Source: Helianthus annuus (Eukaryota > Streptophyta > Magnoliopsida > Asterales > Asteraceae). Taken from it: a DNA stretch of 64,000 bases. Of this stretch, positions 10,702-20,689 are shown piece after piece. A program made the translations under genes and the position numbers. Every line of letters begins with the position of its first letter. Position 1 is the first letter of the stretch. The stretch covers positions 155,339,122 to 155,403,121 of the forward strand of contig NC_035441.2 in NCBI RefSeq assembly GCF_002127325.2. The letters run 5' to 3'. Below the pieces are notes generated by a model. The model saw only the letters and a list, made by a program, of their open reading frames with translations. It made no database searches and was not told the DNA's origin.

Positions 10702-12551
10702 TATTTTATCATTTTGTTATGTATGTACAAACTTTGTAATGTATTTTGTAATGTATGTATCAAACTTCGGTGTAAACAGTTTCACATATTTTGAAATGTT
10801 ATGTTTTGAAATTCAGGCAGGTTATAAAAAATTCTGGCAGGTTATTTAAAGTGTTTTGTCGTTACAAACTTAGTTTCGACGCTCGTTAGGCCCGTACGCG
10901 CCTTACGGACGACGTCGACTAAATAATAAAAAAAATATTATTTAGTCGACGTCGTCCGTAAGGCGCGTACGGGCCTAACGAGCGTCGAAACTAAGTCCGT
11001 CGTTGCCCGTTAGGCCCGTACGCGCCTTACGGAGGACGTCGACTAAATAATAAAAAAAATATTATTTAGTCGACGTCGTCCGTAAGGCGCGTACGGGCCT
11101 AACGAGCGTCGAAACTAAGCCCGTCGTTAAAATTTTAACGACGGGCTTAGTTTCGACGCTCGTTAGGCCCGTACGCGCCTTACGGACGACGTCGACTAAA
11201 TAATAAAAAAATATTATTTAGTCGACGTCGTCCGTAAGGCGCGTACGGGCCTAACGAGCGTCGAAACTAAGTCCGTCGTTGCCCGTTAGGCCCGTACGCG
11301 CCTTACGGAGGACGTCGACTAAATAATAAAAAAAATATTATTTAGTCGACGTCGTCCGTAAGGCGCGTACGGGCCTAACGAGCGTCGAAACTAAGTCCGT
11401 CGTTGCCCGTTAGGCCCGTACGCGCCTTACGGAGGACGTCGACTAAATAATAAAAAAAATATTATTTAGTCGACGTCGTCCGTAAGGCGCGTACGGGCCT
11501 AACGAGCGTCGAAACTAAACCCGTCGTTAAAATTTTAACGACGGGCTTAGTTTCGACGCTCGTTAGGCCCGTACGCGCCTTACGGACGACGTCGACTAAA
11601 TAATAAAAAAAATATTATTTAGTCGACGTCGTCCGTAAGGCGCGTACGGGCCTAACGAGCGTCGAAACTAAGTCCGTCGTTGCCCGTTAGGCCCGTACGC
11701 GCCTTACGGATGATAAATTTACAAAAATGGTCCCTGAGGTTTGATGTGTTTACAAAATCGGTCCCTGAGGTTTGATGAATTTACAAAAATGGTCCCTGGT
11801 GTTTCCAGGATTTACAAAAATGGTCCCTGGTCAATTTCTGAAACACAAGGGACCATTTTATTAAATCCTGGAAACACCAGGGACCACTTTTGTAAACACA
11901 TCAAACCTCAGGGACCATTTTTGTAAATTTATCATCCGTAAGGCGCGTACGGGCCTAACGGGCAACGACGGACTTAGTTTCGACGCTCGTTAGGCCCGTA
12001 CGCGCCTTACGGACGACGTCGACTAAATAATAAAAAAAATATTATTTAGTCGACGTCGTCCGTAAGGCGCGTACGGGCCTAACGAGCGTCGAAACTAAGT
12101 CCGTCGTTGCCCGTTAGGCCCGTACGCGCCTTACGGCTGATAAATTTACAAAAATGGTCCCTGAGGTTTGATGTGTTTACAAAATCAGTCCCTGAGATTT
12201 GATGACTTTACAAAAATGGTCCCTGGTGTTTCCAGGATTTACAAAAATGGTCCCTGGTCAATTTCTGAAACACAAGGGACCATTTTTGTAAATCCTGGAA
12301 ACACCAGGGACCATTTTTGTAAATTCATCAAACCTCAGGGACCAATTTTGTAAACACATCAAACCTCAGGGACCATTTTTTTAAACATAAACTTAAATTG
12401 TTTTTTTTTTAACGACGTCGGGCCTTACGGGCAACGACGGACTTAGTTTCGACGCTCGTTAGGCCCGTACGCGCCTTACGGACGACGTCGACTAAATAAT
12501 ATTTTTTTTATTATTTAGTCGACGTCGTCCGTAAGGCGCGTACGGGCCTAA

Positions 12552-13216
12552 CGATTGTATCTGGAATACAACAGGTTCTGTGTGAATTTAAAGTTCAGAA
12601 GGCTTTATACGCCTCGTATTGACCAATACGCAGCGTATACAAGGTGTCAATATACGCTGCGTATAGGCCAATACGCAGCCTATTAATAGTTACTGCATAT
12701 ATGAATTAAGTTCTATGTTCTAACAGCTCCGGAACGGAGGATAAACTGGTTAAGGCTTTACGGTTCTAAATGATAGGTCACGAGTTCGATTCATGATAAG
12801 GGCCGGTTCTTTAAAGAAGACCCCCTTTTATACTGATTTTATATATATTTACATTTTGGTCCCTGGTGTTTCATTTTTTATAAAAATGGTCCCTGAAGTT
12901 TCATGAATATACAAAAATGGTCCCTGTTGTTTGATAATTTAGATAAATGGTCCCTGATGATTCCAGGATTTACAATAATGGTCCCTTATGTTTCTGAAAT
13001 TGACACAAAGTGTCAAATTTTACCAAGTTTATATACGCTTCGTATTGGTCAATACGCAGCGTATAGAAACCTGGCAAAAATTTGACACTTCAAACCTACC
13101 AAAATGACCCCAAATGTGCATCAGTTTTCTATACGCTGCGTATTGACCAATACGCAGCGTATAAAGCCTTCTGAACTTTAAATTCACACAGAACTTGTTG
13201 TATTCCAGATACAATC
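12552..13216. repeat. Inverted-repeat cassette within the array, partly duplicated at 16935
   Basis: The cassette starts with cgattgtatctggaatacaa and ends with the inverse complement near 13190-13216. It contains three sets of atacgctgcgtat palindromes, a tRNA-like piece and 'ggtccctg' units. A direct copy starts at 16934 and runs into the right end of the element (to about 17560). The internal cassette therefore looks like a copy of the element's right terminal region embedded in the array. Confidence 0.75.
12728..12800 (+). repeat. tRNA-like (A box/B box) sequence, SINE remnant, copy 1
   Basis: ggataaactggttaaggc resembles an internal A box and cacgagttcgattcatg a B box, with tRNA-like spacing. 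The second copy is at about 17120-17180 in the matching right-end cassette. It lacks a convincing acceptor stem, so it is more likely a SINE head or relic than a functional tRNA. Confidence 0.5.
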
Positions 13217-14212
13217 GTTAGGCCCGTACGCGCCTTACGGACGACGTCGACTAAATAATAAAAAAAATATTATTTAGTCGACGTCGTCCGTAAGGCGCGT
13301 ACGGGCCTAACGAGCGTCGAAACTAAGTCCGTCGTTGCCCGTTAGGCCCGTACGCGCCTTACGGACGACGTCGACTAAATAATAAAAAAAATATTATTTA
13401 GTCGACGTCGTCCGTAAGGCGCGTACGGGCCTAACGAGCGTCGAAACTAAACCCGTCGTTAAAATTTTAACGACGGGCTTAGTTTCGACGCTCGTTAGGC
13501 CCGTACGCGCCTTACGGACGACGACGACTAAATAATAAAAAAAATATTATTTAGTCGACGTCGTCCGTAAGGCGCGTACGGGCCTAACGAGCGTCGAAAC
13601 TAAGTCCGTCGTTGCCCGTTAGGCCCGTACGCGCCTTACGGAGGACGTCGACTAAATAATAAAAAAAATATTATTTAGTCGACGTCGTCCGTAAGGCGCG
13701 TACGGGCCTAACGAGCGTCGAAACTAAACCCGTCGTTAAAATTTTAACGACGGGCTTAGTTTCGACGCTCGTTAGGCCCGTACGCGCCTTACGGACGACG
13801 TCGACTAAATAATAAAAAAAATATTATTTAGTCGACGTCGTCCGTAAGGCGCGTACGGGCCTAACGAGCGTCGAAACTAAGTCCGTCGTTGCCCGTTAGG
13901 CCCGTACGCGCCTTACGGCTGATAAATTTACAAAAATGGTCCCTGAGGTTTGATGTGTTTACAAAATCGGTCCCTGAGATTTGATGACTTTACAAAAATG
14001 GTCCCTGGTGTTTCCAGGATTTACAAAAATGGTCCCTGGTCAATTTCTGAAACACAAGGGACCATTTTTGTAAATCCTGGAAACACCAGGGACCATTTTT
14101 GTAAATTCATCAAACCTCAGGGACCAATTTTGTAAACACATCAAACCTCAGGGACCATTTTTTTAAACATAAACTTAAATTGTTTTTTTTTTAACGACGT
14201 CGGGCCTTACGG

Positions 14213-16255
14213 GCAACGACGGACTTAGTTTCGACGCTCGTTAGGCCCGTACGCGCCTTACGGACGACGTCGACTAAATAATATTTTTTTTATTATTTAG
14301 TCGACGTCGTCCGTAAGGCGCGTACGGGCCTAACGAGCGTCGAAACTAAGCCCGTCGTTAAAATTTTAACGACGGGTTTAGTTACGACGCTCGTTAGGCC
14401 CGTACGCGCCTTACGGACGACGTCGACTAAATAATATTTTTTTTATTATTTAGTCGACGTCGTCCGTAAGGCGCGTACGGGCCTAACGGGCAACGACGGA
14501 CTTAGTTTCGACGCTCGTTAGGCCCGTACGCGCCTTACGGACGACGTCGACTAAATAATATTTTTTTTATTATTTAGTCGACGTCGTCCGTAAGGCGCGT
14601 ACGGGCCTAACGAGCGTCGAAACTAAGCCCGTCGTTAAAATTTTAACGACGGGTTTAGTTTCGACGCTCGTTAGGCCCGTACGCGCCTTACGGACGACGT
14701 CGACTAAATAATATTTTTTTTATTATTTAGTCGACGTCCTCCGTAAGGCGCGTACGGGCCTAACGGGCAACGACGGACTTAGTTTCGACGCTCGTTAGGC
14801 CCGTACGCGCCTTACGGACGACGTCGACTAAATAATATTTTTTTTATTATTTAGTCGACGTCGTCCGTAAGGCGCGTACGGGCCTAACGAGCGTCGAAAC
14901 TAAGTCCGTCGTTGCCCGTAAGGCCCGACGTCGTTAAAAAAAAAACAATTTAAGTTTATGTTTAAAAAAATGGTCCCTGAGGTTTGATGTGTTTACAAAA
15001 TTGGTCCCTGAGGTTTGATGAATTTACAAAAATGGTCCCTGGTGTTTCCAGGATTTACAAAAATGGTCCCTTGTGTTTCAGAAATTGACCAGGGACCATT
15101 TTTGTAAATCCTGGAAACACCAGGGACCATTTTTGTAAAGTCATCAAATCTCAGGGACCGATTTTGTAAACACATCAAACCTCAGGGACCATTTTTGTAA
15201 ATTTATCAGCCGTAAGGCGCGTACGGGCCTAACGGGCAACGACGGACTTAGTTTCGACGCTCGTTAGGCCCGTACGCGCCTTACGGACGACGTCGACTAA
15301 ATAATATTTTTTTTATTATTTAGTCGACGTCGTCCGTAAGGCGCGTACGGGCCTAACGAGCGTCGAAACTAAGCCCGTCGTTAAAATTTTAACGACGGGT
15401 TTAGTTACGACGCTCGTTAGGCCCGTACGCGCCTTACGGACGACGTCGACTAAATAATATTTTTTTTATTATTTAGTCGACGTCGTCCGTAAGGCGCGTA
15501 CGGGCCTAACGGGCAACGACGGACTTAGTTTCGACGCTCGTTAGGCCCGTACGCGCCTTACGGACGACGTCGACTAAATAATATTTTTTTTATTATTTAG
15601 TCGACGTCGTCCGTAAGGCGCGTACGGGCCTAACGAGCGTCGAAACTAAGCCCGTCGTTAAAATTTTAACGACGGGTTTAGTTTCGACGCTCGTTAGGCC
15701 CGTACGCGCCTTACGGACGACGTCGACTAAATAATATTTTTTTTATTATTTAGTCGACGTCCTCCGTAAGGCGCGTACGGGCCTAACGGGCAACGACGGA
15801 CTTAGTTTCGACGCTCGTTAGGCCCGTACGCGCCTTACGGACGACGTCGACTAAATAATATTTTTTTTATTATTTAGTCGACGTCGTCCGTAAGGCGCGT
15901 ACGGGCCTAACGAGCGTCGAAACTAAGTCCGTCGTTGCCCGTAAGGCCCGACGTCGTTAAAAAAAAAACAATTTAAGTTTATGTTTAAAAAAATGGTCCC
16001 TGAGGTTTGATGTGTTTACAAAATTGGTCCCTGAGGTTTGATGAATTTACAAAAATGGTCCCTGGTGTTTCCAGGATTTACAAAAATGGTCCCTTGTGTT
16101 TCAGAAATTGACCAGGGACCATTTTTGTAAATCCTGGAAACACCAGGGACCATTTTTGTAAAGTCATCAAATCTCAGGGACCGATTTTGTAAACACATCA
16201 AACCTCAGGGACCATTTTTGTAAATTTATCAGCCGTAAGGCGCGTACGGGCCTAA
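14213..16255. repeat. 1,023-bp higher-order tandem duplication in the array
   Basis: Landmarks recur at a constant 1,023-bp offset: the tttttt-rich minisatellite block (14965 and 15988), the unusual variant gtttagttacgacgctcg (14384 and 15407) and the gacgtcctccg variant (14734 and 15757). The shared rare variants show that a whole kilobase block was duplicated rather than each unit independently. Confidence 0.8.
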
Positions 16256-17404
16256 CGGGCAACGACGGACTTAGTTTCGACGCTCGTTAGGCCCGTACGC
16301 GCCTTACGGACGACGTCGACTAAATAATATTTTTTTTATTATTTAGTCGACGTCGTCCGTAAGGCGCGTACGGGCCTAACGAGCGTCGAAACTAAGCCCG
16401 TCGTTAAAATTTTAACGACGGGTTTAGTTTCGACGCTCGTTAGGCCCGTACGCGCCTTACGGACGACGTCGACTAAATAATATTTTTTTTATTATTTAGT
16501 CGACGTCGTCCGTAAGGCGCGTACGGGCCTAACGGGCAACGACGGACTTAGTTTCGACGCTCGTTAGGCCCGTACGCGCCTTACGGACGACGTCGACTAA
16601 ATAATATTTTTTTTATTATTTAGTCGACGTCGTCCGTAAGGCGCGTACGGGCCTAACGAGCGTCGAAACTAAGCCCGTCGTTAAAATTTTAACGACGGGT
16701 TTAGTTTCGACGCTCGTTAGGCCCGTACGCGCCTTACGGACGACGTCGACTAAATAATATTTTTTTTATTATTTAGTCGACGTCGTCCGTAAGGCGCGTA
16801 CGGGCCTAACGGGCAACGACGGACTTAGTTTCGATGCTCGTTAGGCCCGTACGCGCCTTACGGACGACGTCGACTAAATAATATTTTTTTTATTATTTAG
16901 TCGACGTCGTCCGTAAGGCGCGTACGGGCCTAACGATTGTATCTGGAATACAACAAGTTCTGTGTGAATTTAAAGTTCAGAAGGCTTTATACGCTGCGTA
17001 TTGGTCAATACGCAGCGTATACAAGGTGTCAGTATACGCTGCGTATAGGCCAATACGCAGCCTATTAGCAGTTACTGCATATATGAATTAAGTTCCATGT
17101 TCTAACAGCTCCGGAACGGAGGATAAACTGGTTAAGGCTTTACGGTTCTAAATGATAGGTCACGAGTTCGATTCTTGATAAGGGCCGGTTCTTTAAAGAA
17201 GACCCCCTTTTATACTGATTTTATATATATTTACATTTTGGTCCCTGGTGTTTCATTTTTTATAAAAATGGTCCCTGAAGTTTCATGAATAGACAAAAAT
17301 GGTCCCTGTTGTTTCATAATTTAGATAAATGGTCCCTGATGATTCCAGGATTTACAATAATGGTCCCTTATGTTTCTGAAATTGACACAAAATGTTTCCA
17401 GGTA

Positions 17405-17761
17405 TGAAGTGTCAAATTTTACCAAGTTTATATACGCTGCGTATTGACCAATACGCAGCGTATAGAAACCTGGCAAACATTTGACACTTCAAACCTACCA
17501 AAATGACCCCAAATGTGCATCAGTTTTCTATACGCTGCGTATTGGTCAATACGCAGCGTATAGGGCCCTTGTTTTCTGTGCAATGATTGGTAATCAGGCA
17601 CTGAGATCTATGGTTTATCTACGCTGCGTATTGGTCAATACGCAGCGTCTAGGGTTAACCTTATAGGCTGCGTATTGACCAATACGCAGCGTAGATAAAC
17701 CCTAACTTTTGCTAGGGTTTGGTGTGCCAATAGGCACTTTAGTGTGCCAATAGGCACACTC
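17405..17761. repeat. Right terminal region with atacgctgcgtat palindromes
   Basis: Palindromic sites near 17433-17464, 17528-17562, 17620-17650 and 17664-17693 mirror those of the left end. The outermost 50 bases contain a direct repeat of gtgtgccaataggcac (17721 and 17742). Comparison with the left end defines the element's inverted termini. Confidence 0.7.
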
Positions 17762-17769
17762 ACAAATAA
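17762..17769. repeat. Target-site duplication, right copy (ACAAATAA)
   Basis: Identical to 4909-4916; the F-box pseudogene sequence resumes immediately beyond it. Confidence 0.8.
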
Positions 17770-18327
17770 TTATCTTTTCGTGTTTTCATTATCTCCTACA
17801 AGCCAGTGAAGCGCACCATTGCATAAGATACCCGCCTTAGTAAGTAATCTGTACTTCATTTCTCCGATAACTCTCCACACATGAGATTTCAAACTCAAGT
17901 ACTCAACAAGTAAAAACATGTTTGATTCTCGCCTTTCTTATCCGCAACGACAACTGTGTAATCATCTTCGGATAAATCATGACCAAACCCCAACATAATG
18001 ATCTAAAGAGCAAAAACGACGGAAGGTTCAATCGTCTTACCTCTCTAGTCATTGGATTGTCTACTAAAATTGTCCATGTTAAATAAGAGAAGATGCATAC
18101 CAGTCCGTTACAAGAACCAACAAGACTGTAAAAACACTCCTCATACGCTAAACAAATTCTTCTGTTAAGTTTATTGTTGCAGCAATCTTTGTTGTAACTA
18201 TGGATCAGGTGACGATTAACGAAACGAGGACTTGTGATTAAAGAATGCCATGACTTACACACGCTCTTGAAACGGATCAGATCCTTCACTTCTGATCAAC
18301 CACATCAGCATGAACAAACTTTGCCAT
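17770..18327 (-). pseudogene. F-box protein pseudogene, N-terminal half
   Basis: Read from an ATG at 18327, the frame gives MAKFVHADVVDQK and then a stop. The paralogue at 20671 has MAKFVHADVVEQILLRSEVK; comparison shows about 16 bp missing in this copy, which shifts the frame. The shifted frame continues with KDLIRFKSVCKSWHSLITSP, SLVGSCNGLVCIF and DNPMTREVRRL, and near its end GALHWLVGDNENTK, so F-box and F-box-associated regions are both recognisable. The rest of this copy is at 4552-4916, beyond the Mutator-like element. The missing 16 bp, further indels and the insertion all make it a pseudogene. Confidence 0.85.
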
Positions 18328-18804
18328 TGAAACCCTAATTGGAAAACGGAGTAGGGTTAGACGATATATGTTCAGTCCCTCATTACGGGTCATATAGCTA
18401 TTTTGACCGGGTCATAACCCTACGTATAGTGTTTATTTATGAAAGCAGTAGCTAACCTTAAAAGACTGAATAAACAACAATTCAACATAAATTGAAAATA
18501 TATGCTTAAAACTAAATTCAGATAAAAGTATAACAATCACTTTATTCATCAGAAACAAGATACAAGAAACGTCAAACACAAGAACAAAATATAAGTATAA
18601 ACAATCACTTTTTTCATCAGAATGCGTCTGGCACATGTTGGATTAATCGGTTCGTTTACGGGTCACGGGTTAACACGTTATCGAGTCACAGTTAAAATGG
18701 TTAATTGTTTACGGGTGACGCCAGTCGCGGGTCACATGTTGCAACTCAGGTAAGCTGGTTGCGGATCAGTAGAGCAAATGCATAAGGGTTAAAAGAGTCA
18801 ATTA
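18328..18804. other. Intergenic, no gene seen
   Basis: Sequence between the F-box pseudogene start and a small solo LTR. It has scattered 'gggtcacgggt' motifs at 18655-18740 but no convincing open frame or repeat ends. Confidence 0.5.
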
Positions 18805-18809
18805 GCACG

Positions 18810-19071
18810 TGTTAGTGTACGTGAGTTGATGAAGAATTAGTCAAGTTTAACAAACTTCATGGAAGTGCACGTGGGATGTGGAATACTTGACCATTGCTTA
18901 TTATTAGGAATTTTAATTTGTTAGTTTGTTAATGCACGTTTGTATTTTCATTATAAATAGAGGTAGTCTGCACTTGTTTTTCCATGTTGTAACTTTACGT
19001 TCCATTTAATTAAACAAAGCTAGTCGAACCAGTTTGGGTTCAAGTGTGTTTATTGGGGCCTGTAACCAACA
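18810..19071 (+). mobile_element. Solo LTR, copia-like, 262 bp
   Basis: The segment starts TGTTAGTGTACG and ends TAACCAACA (TG...CA). It is flanked by GCACG (18805-18809) and GCACA (19072-19076), a 5-bp target duplication with one mismatch. It contains a TATA box (ataaatag near 18952) in the middle, as an LTR promoter would. There is no internal region or second LTR nearby, so it is a solo LTR. Confidence 0.6.
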
Positions 19072-19076
19072 GCACA

Positions 19077-19405
19077 TGATCCTGATTCTCCCCTCATTAA
19101 ATGAAACATTAGAAAAGGGTACAAATTCAATTCCTACAATCACTAATATGAAGGATATCTGCTTCTTGTAAGTATTTTCAAACAACTAGCTACATTTAAA
19201 ATCACATTCATAATATTCAACAATATATTATAAAAGTATTAAACAGTTACTGAATGCATCAAACGCAAGATAATATAAACCAGAATCCAGACACCTAAAT
19301 GAACAAGCAAAACTCATAACCCTACAATCTTCAGCTTTAACACTTGTCCGATATTATTGCCAGTTACAAGTGGAAGTCATAGAAAGAAGACAACTGAAAT
19401 TATTT
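19077..19405. other. Intergenic, no gene seen
   Basis: AT-rich sequence downstream (minus-strand sense) of the F-box gene; it may include that gene's 3' untranslated region. No repeat ends recognised. Confidence 0.4.
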
Positions 19406-19687
19406 TCATGCTGCAACATTTGTCATCTTGACTGCTTCTTCAAATGGTCCCCTTCTTATCTGCATAAGAATAACAAGAAGAGAGGTGAATGAATGATAAG
19501 AAACAAAAAGGAAAGGAAAATCTATAATCTATACTATCTGTTAAAAGAAAAGAAAAGAATAGAACTCACCTTGTCGGGCTTTGGCCTCTCATTATAGTGG
19601 GGAGATACAAGGTCCGGTGGAACATCAATAGTACTCCCATTATAACGGCGATATCCAGGGTCCGGGGGAGTATCAATAGAACTCCCA
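19406..19687 (-). pseudogene. Displaced C-terminal coding part of the F-box gene (out of frame, plus small exon)
   Basis: Beyond the F-box stop codon, a different frame stays open through a repeated motif (NGSSIDTPPDPGY, then NGSTIDVPPDLVSPHYN) to PKPDK. It then meets a GT donor at 19569. An AG acceptor at 19460 joins in phase to IRRGPFEEAVKMTNVAA and a stop at 19406-19408. The repeat unit in the F-box frame (GSVDAPP) lacks 17 bp present in the next unit. A 17-bp deletion thus explains why the long C-terminus is now out of frame. Alternatively it is a spliced 3' untranslated region. No transcript evidence is available here. Confidence 0.55.
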
Positions 19688-20671
19688 TTATAACGGCGGA
19701 GCATCAACAGAACCCACCCTAGAATTCCTCAAGAGATTAATAGCACTAGCTGGCCTCCCATTTACATGTGGAGATACAAGGCTCTGCACAAATATCGGTG
19801 CGGCAGTATTCTTCCAACCGCATTCACAACCCCAATGATGTTCCAGGGTACTTGACGGCCATGATACATTTCCCTTCAAATGGTGTACAATATCATGCTG
19901 CATATTATGAATATGCGGCAGCCGTTCCCACGATCCTTTTACATTGTAGCTTTTCATTATCCATAAATTGTCAAGCAAACAACAGTTTGATCGACGAAAT
20001 ATGCACAGACATTCTTTGACGATTCCCAGCCGGCTACTATAAGTACATTCATATCCTGCATCGGCAGGTTGGGGAATTTCTTTAAATTCTTCTTTGGATA
20101 AATCAAAAGAAATAATCAGTTTCTTACAATTTTGATCTCTTACAATCCAGTGAAGTGCACCATGGCTTAGAATACCAGTCTTACTAATAAATTCGTACTT
20201 CACATCTTCAATAACTCTCCAAACATTTGATTTCAAGCTCATCACCCGAACACATGTTCGATTTTCGCCTTTTACAATGACCTTGTAATCATCTGTGGAT
20301 TCATCATAACCAAAACCCCAAAATAACCACAAACAAATATAAGGAGAACGCCTCAGCTGTGTTACCTCTCCTGTCAAGGGATTGACTACTGAAAAATGAA
20401 GATAAGCAGACTCGACGCAAACCAGGCCATTGGAAGAACCAACAAGATTACGAGGACGATGATCATCATCTGCGAAAGTAATTCTTCTATGTCCAATCTT
20501 ACTGTCGTTGCGATCTTTATTATAACTATGCTTAAGGTGACGATTAACGAAACGAGGACTTGTGATTAAAGAATGCCATGACTTACACACGCTCTTGAAA
20601 CGGATCAGATCCTTCACTTCTGACCTTAAGAGTATCTGCTCAACAACATCGGCATGAACAAACTTTGCCAT
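19688..20671 (-). CDS. F-box protein with F-box-associated domain
   Basis: The 327-residue protein should act as a substrate-recognition subunit of an SCF (Skp1-cullin-F-box) ubiquitin ligase. The F-box occupies about residues 5-45 (VVEQILLRSEVKDLIRFKSV...), lacking the usual Leu-Pro start. An F-box-associated region follows, with LVGSSNGLVCVESAYL, VVNPLTGEV, FGYDESTDDYKVI and FDLSKEEFKEIP. Such proteins usually have 360-420 residues; this one is short because the frame closes at 19688, apparently after a 17-bp deletion (see 19406-19687). A close paralogue is the split pseudogene at 4552-4916 plus 17770-18327 on the same strand, implying a local tandem duplication before the Mutator-like insertion. 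The substrate is unknown. It could itself be a young pseudogene, but the main frame is intact. Confidence 0.8.
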   Translation of the reverse strand: MAKFVHADVVEQILLRSEVKDLIRFKSVCKSWHSLITSPRFVNRHLKHSYNKDRNDSKIGHRRITFADDDHRPRNLVGSSNGLVCVESAYLHFSVVNPLTGEVTQLRRSPYICLWLFWGFGYDESTDDYKVIVKGENRTCVRVMSLKSNVWRVIEDVKYEFISKTGILSHGALHWIVRDQNCKKLIISFDLSKEEFKEIPQPADAGYECTYSSRLGIVKECLCIFRRSNCCLLDNLWIMKSYNVKGSWERLPHIHNMQHDIVHHLKGNVSWPSSTLEHHWGCECGWKNTAAPIFVQSLVSPHVNGRPASAINLLRNSRVGSVDAPPL

Positions 20672-20689
20672 TGAAACCCTAATAACTGG

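Larger units (their letters stand above)
8770..16940. repeat. Array of nested, CpG-rich palindromes (about 150 bp each)
   Basis: The basic unit is a near-perfect palindrome with arms of about 70 bp, including gtcgtccgtaaggcgcgtac and gggcctaacgagcgtcgaaa. It is centred on aaaatttt, and successive units are joined through a second symmetric spacer, aataat + eight A (or T) + attattt. About thirty spacers were seen. The spacer is mostly A-type up to about 13.8 kb and T-type beyond about 14.2 kb, so parts of the array are inverted relative to one another. Minisatellite blocks with 'ggtccctg' interrupt it. There are no credible genes within it except 9957-10701. The sequence is extraordinarily rich in CG dinucleotides compared with the AT-rich surroundings. 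Confidence 0.9.
4917..17761 (+). mobile_element. Mutator-like element (MULE), about 12.8 kb, inserted in F-box pseudogene
   Basis: The element is bounded by an 8-bp target duplication and by related inverted termini. The left end starts GGCTCTCACTATCTGCACACC and continues with a tttagggtttagatacgctg block; the right end, read in reverse, starts GAGTGTGCCTATTGGCACAC and has gttagggtttatctacgctg. Inside are a spliced MULE transposase gene (5368-8857), an ATHILA ORF1-like exon (9957-10701), a palindrome array (about 8770-16940) and 'ggtccctg' minisatellites. The first 20 or so terminal bases align loosely, whereas the subterminal part aligns well. It is much larger than typical autonomous MULEs (often 3-6 kb), mainly because of the arrays. 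Whether it can still move is unclear, since the 3' end of the transposase gene runs into the array. Confidence 0.85.

Noticed and set aside
12728..12800. Functional tRNA gene
   Set aside because: A- and B-box-like strings are present, but no acceptor stem or 4-bp T tract arrangement was convincing; a SINE relic is more likely.
9380..16201. Repeated short ORFs of about 61 codons (beginning MMCLQN) on both strands
   Set aside because: They lie wholly within fold-back 'ggtccctg' minisatellites, occur in both orientations and are products of the repeat sequence, not conserved genes.
8770..16940. Possible CRISPR-like array of regularly spaced palindromes
   Set aside because: This is plant nuclear DNA; spacers are themselves identical symmetric repeats, unit size is about 150 bp and there are no cas genes.
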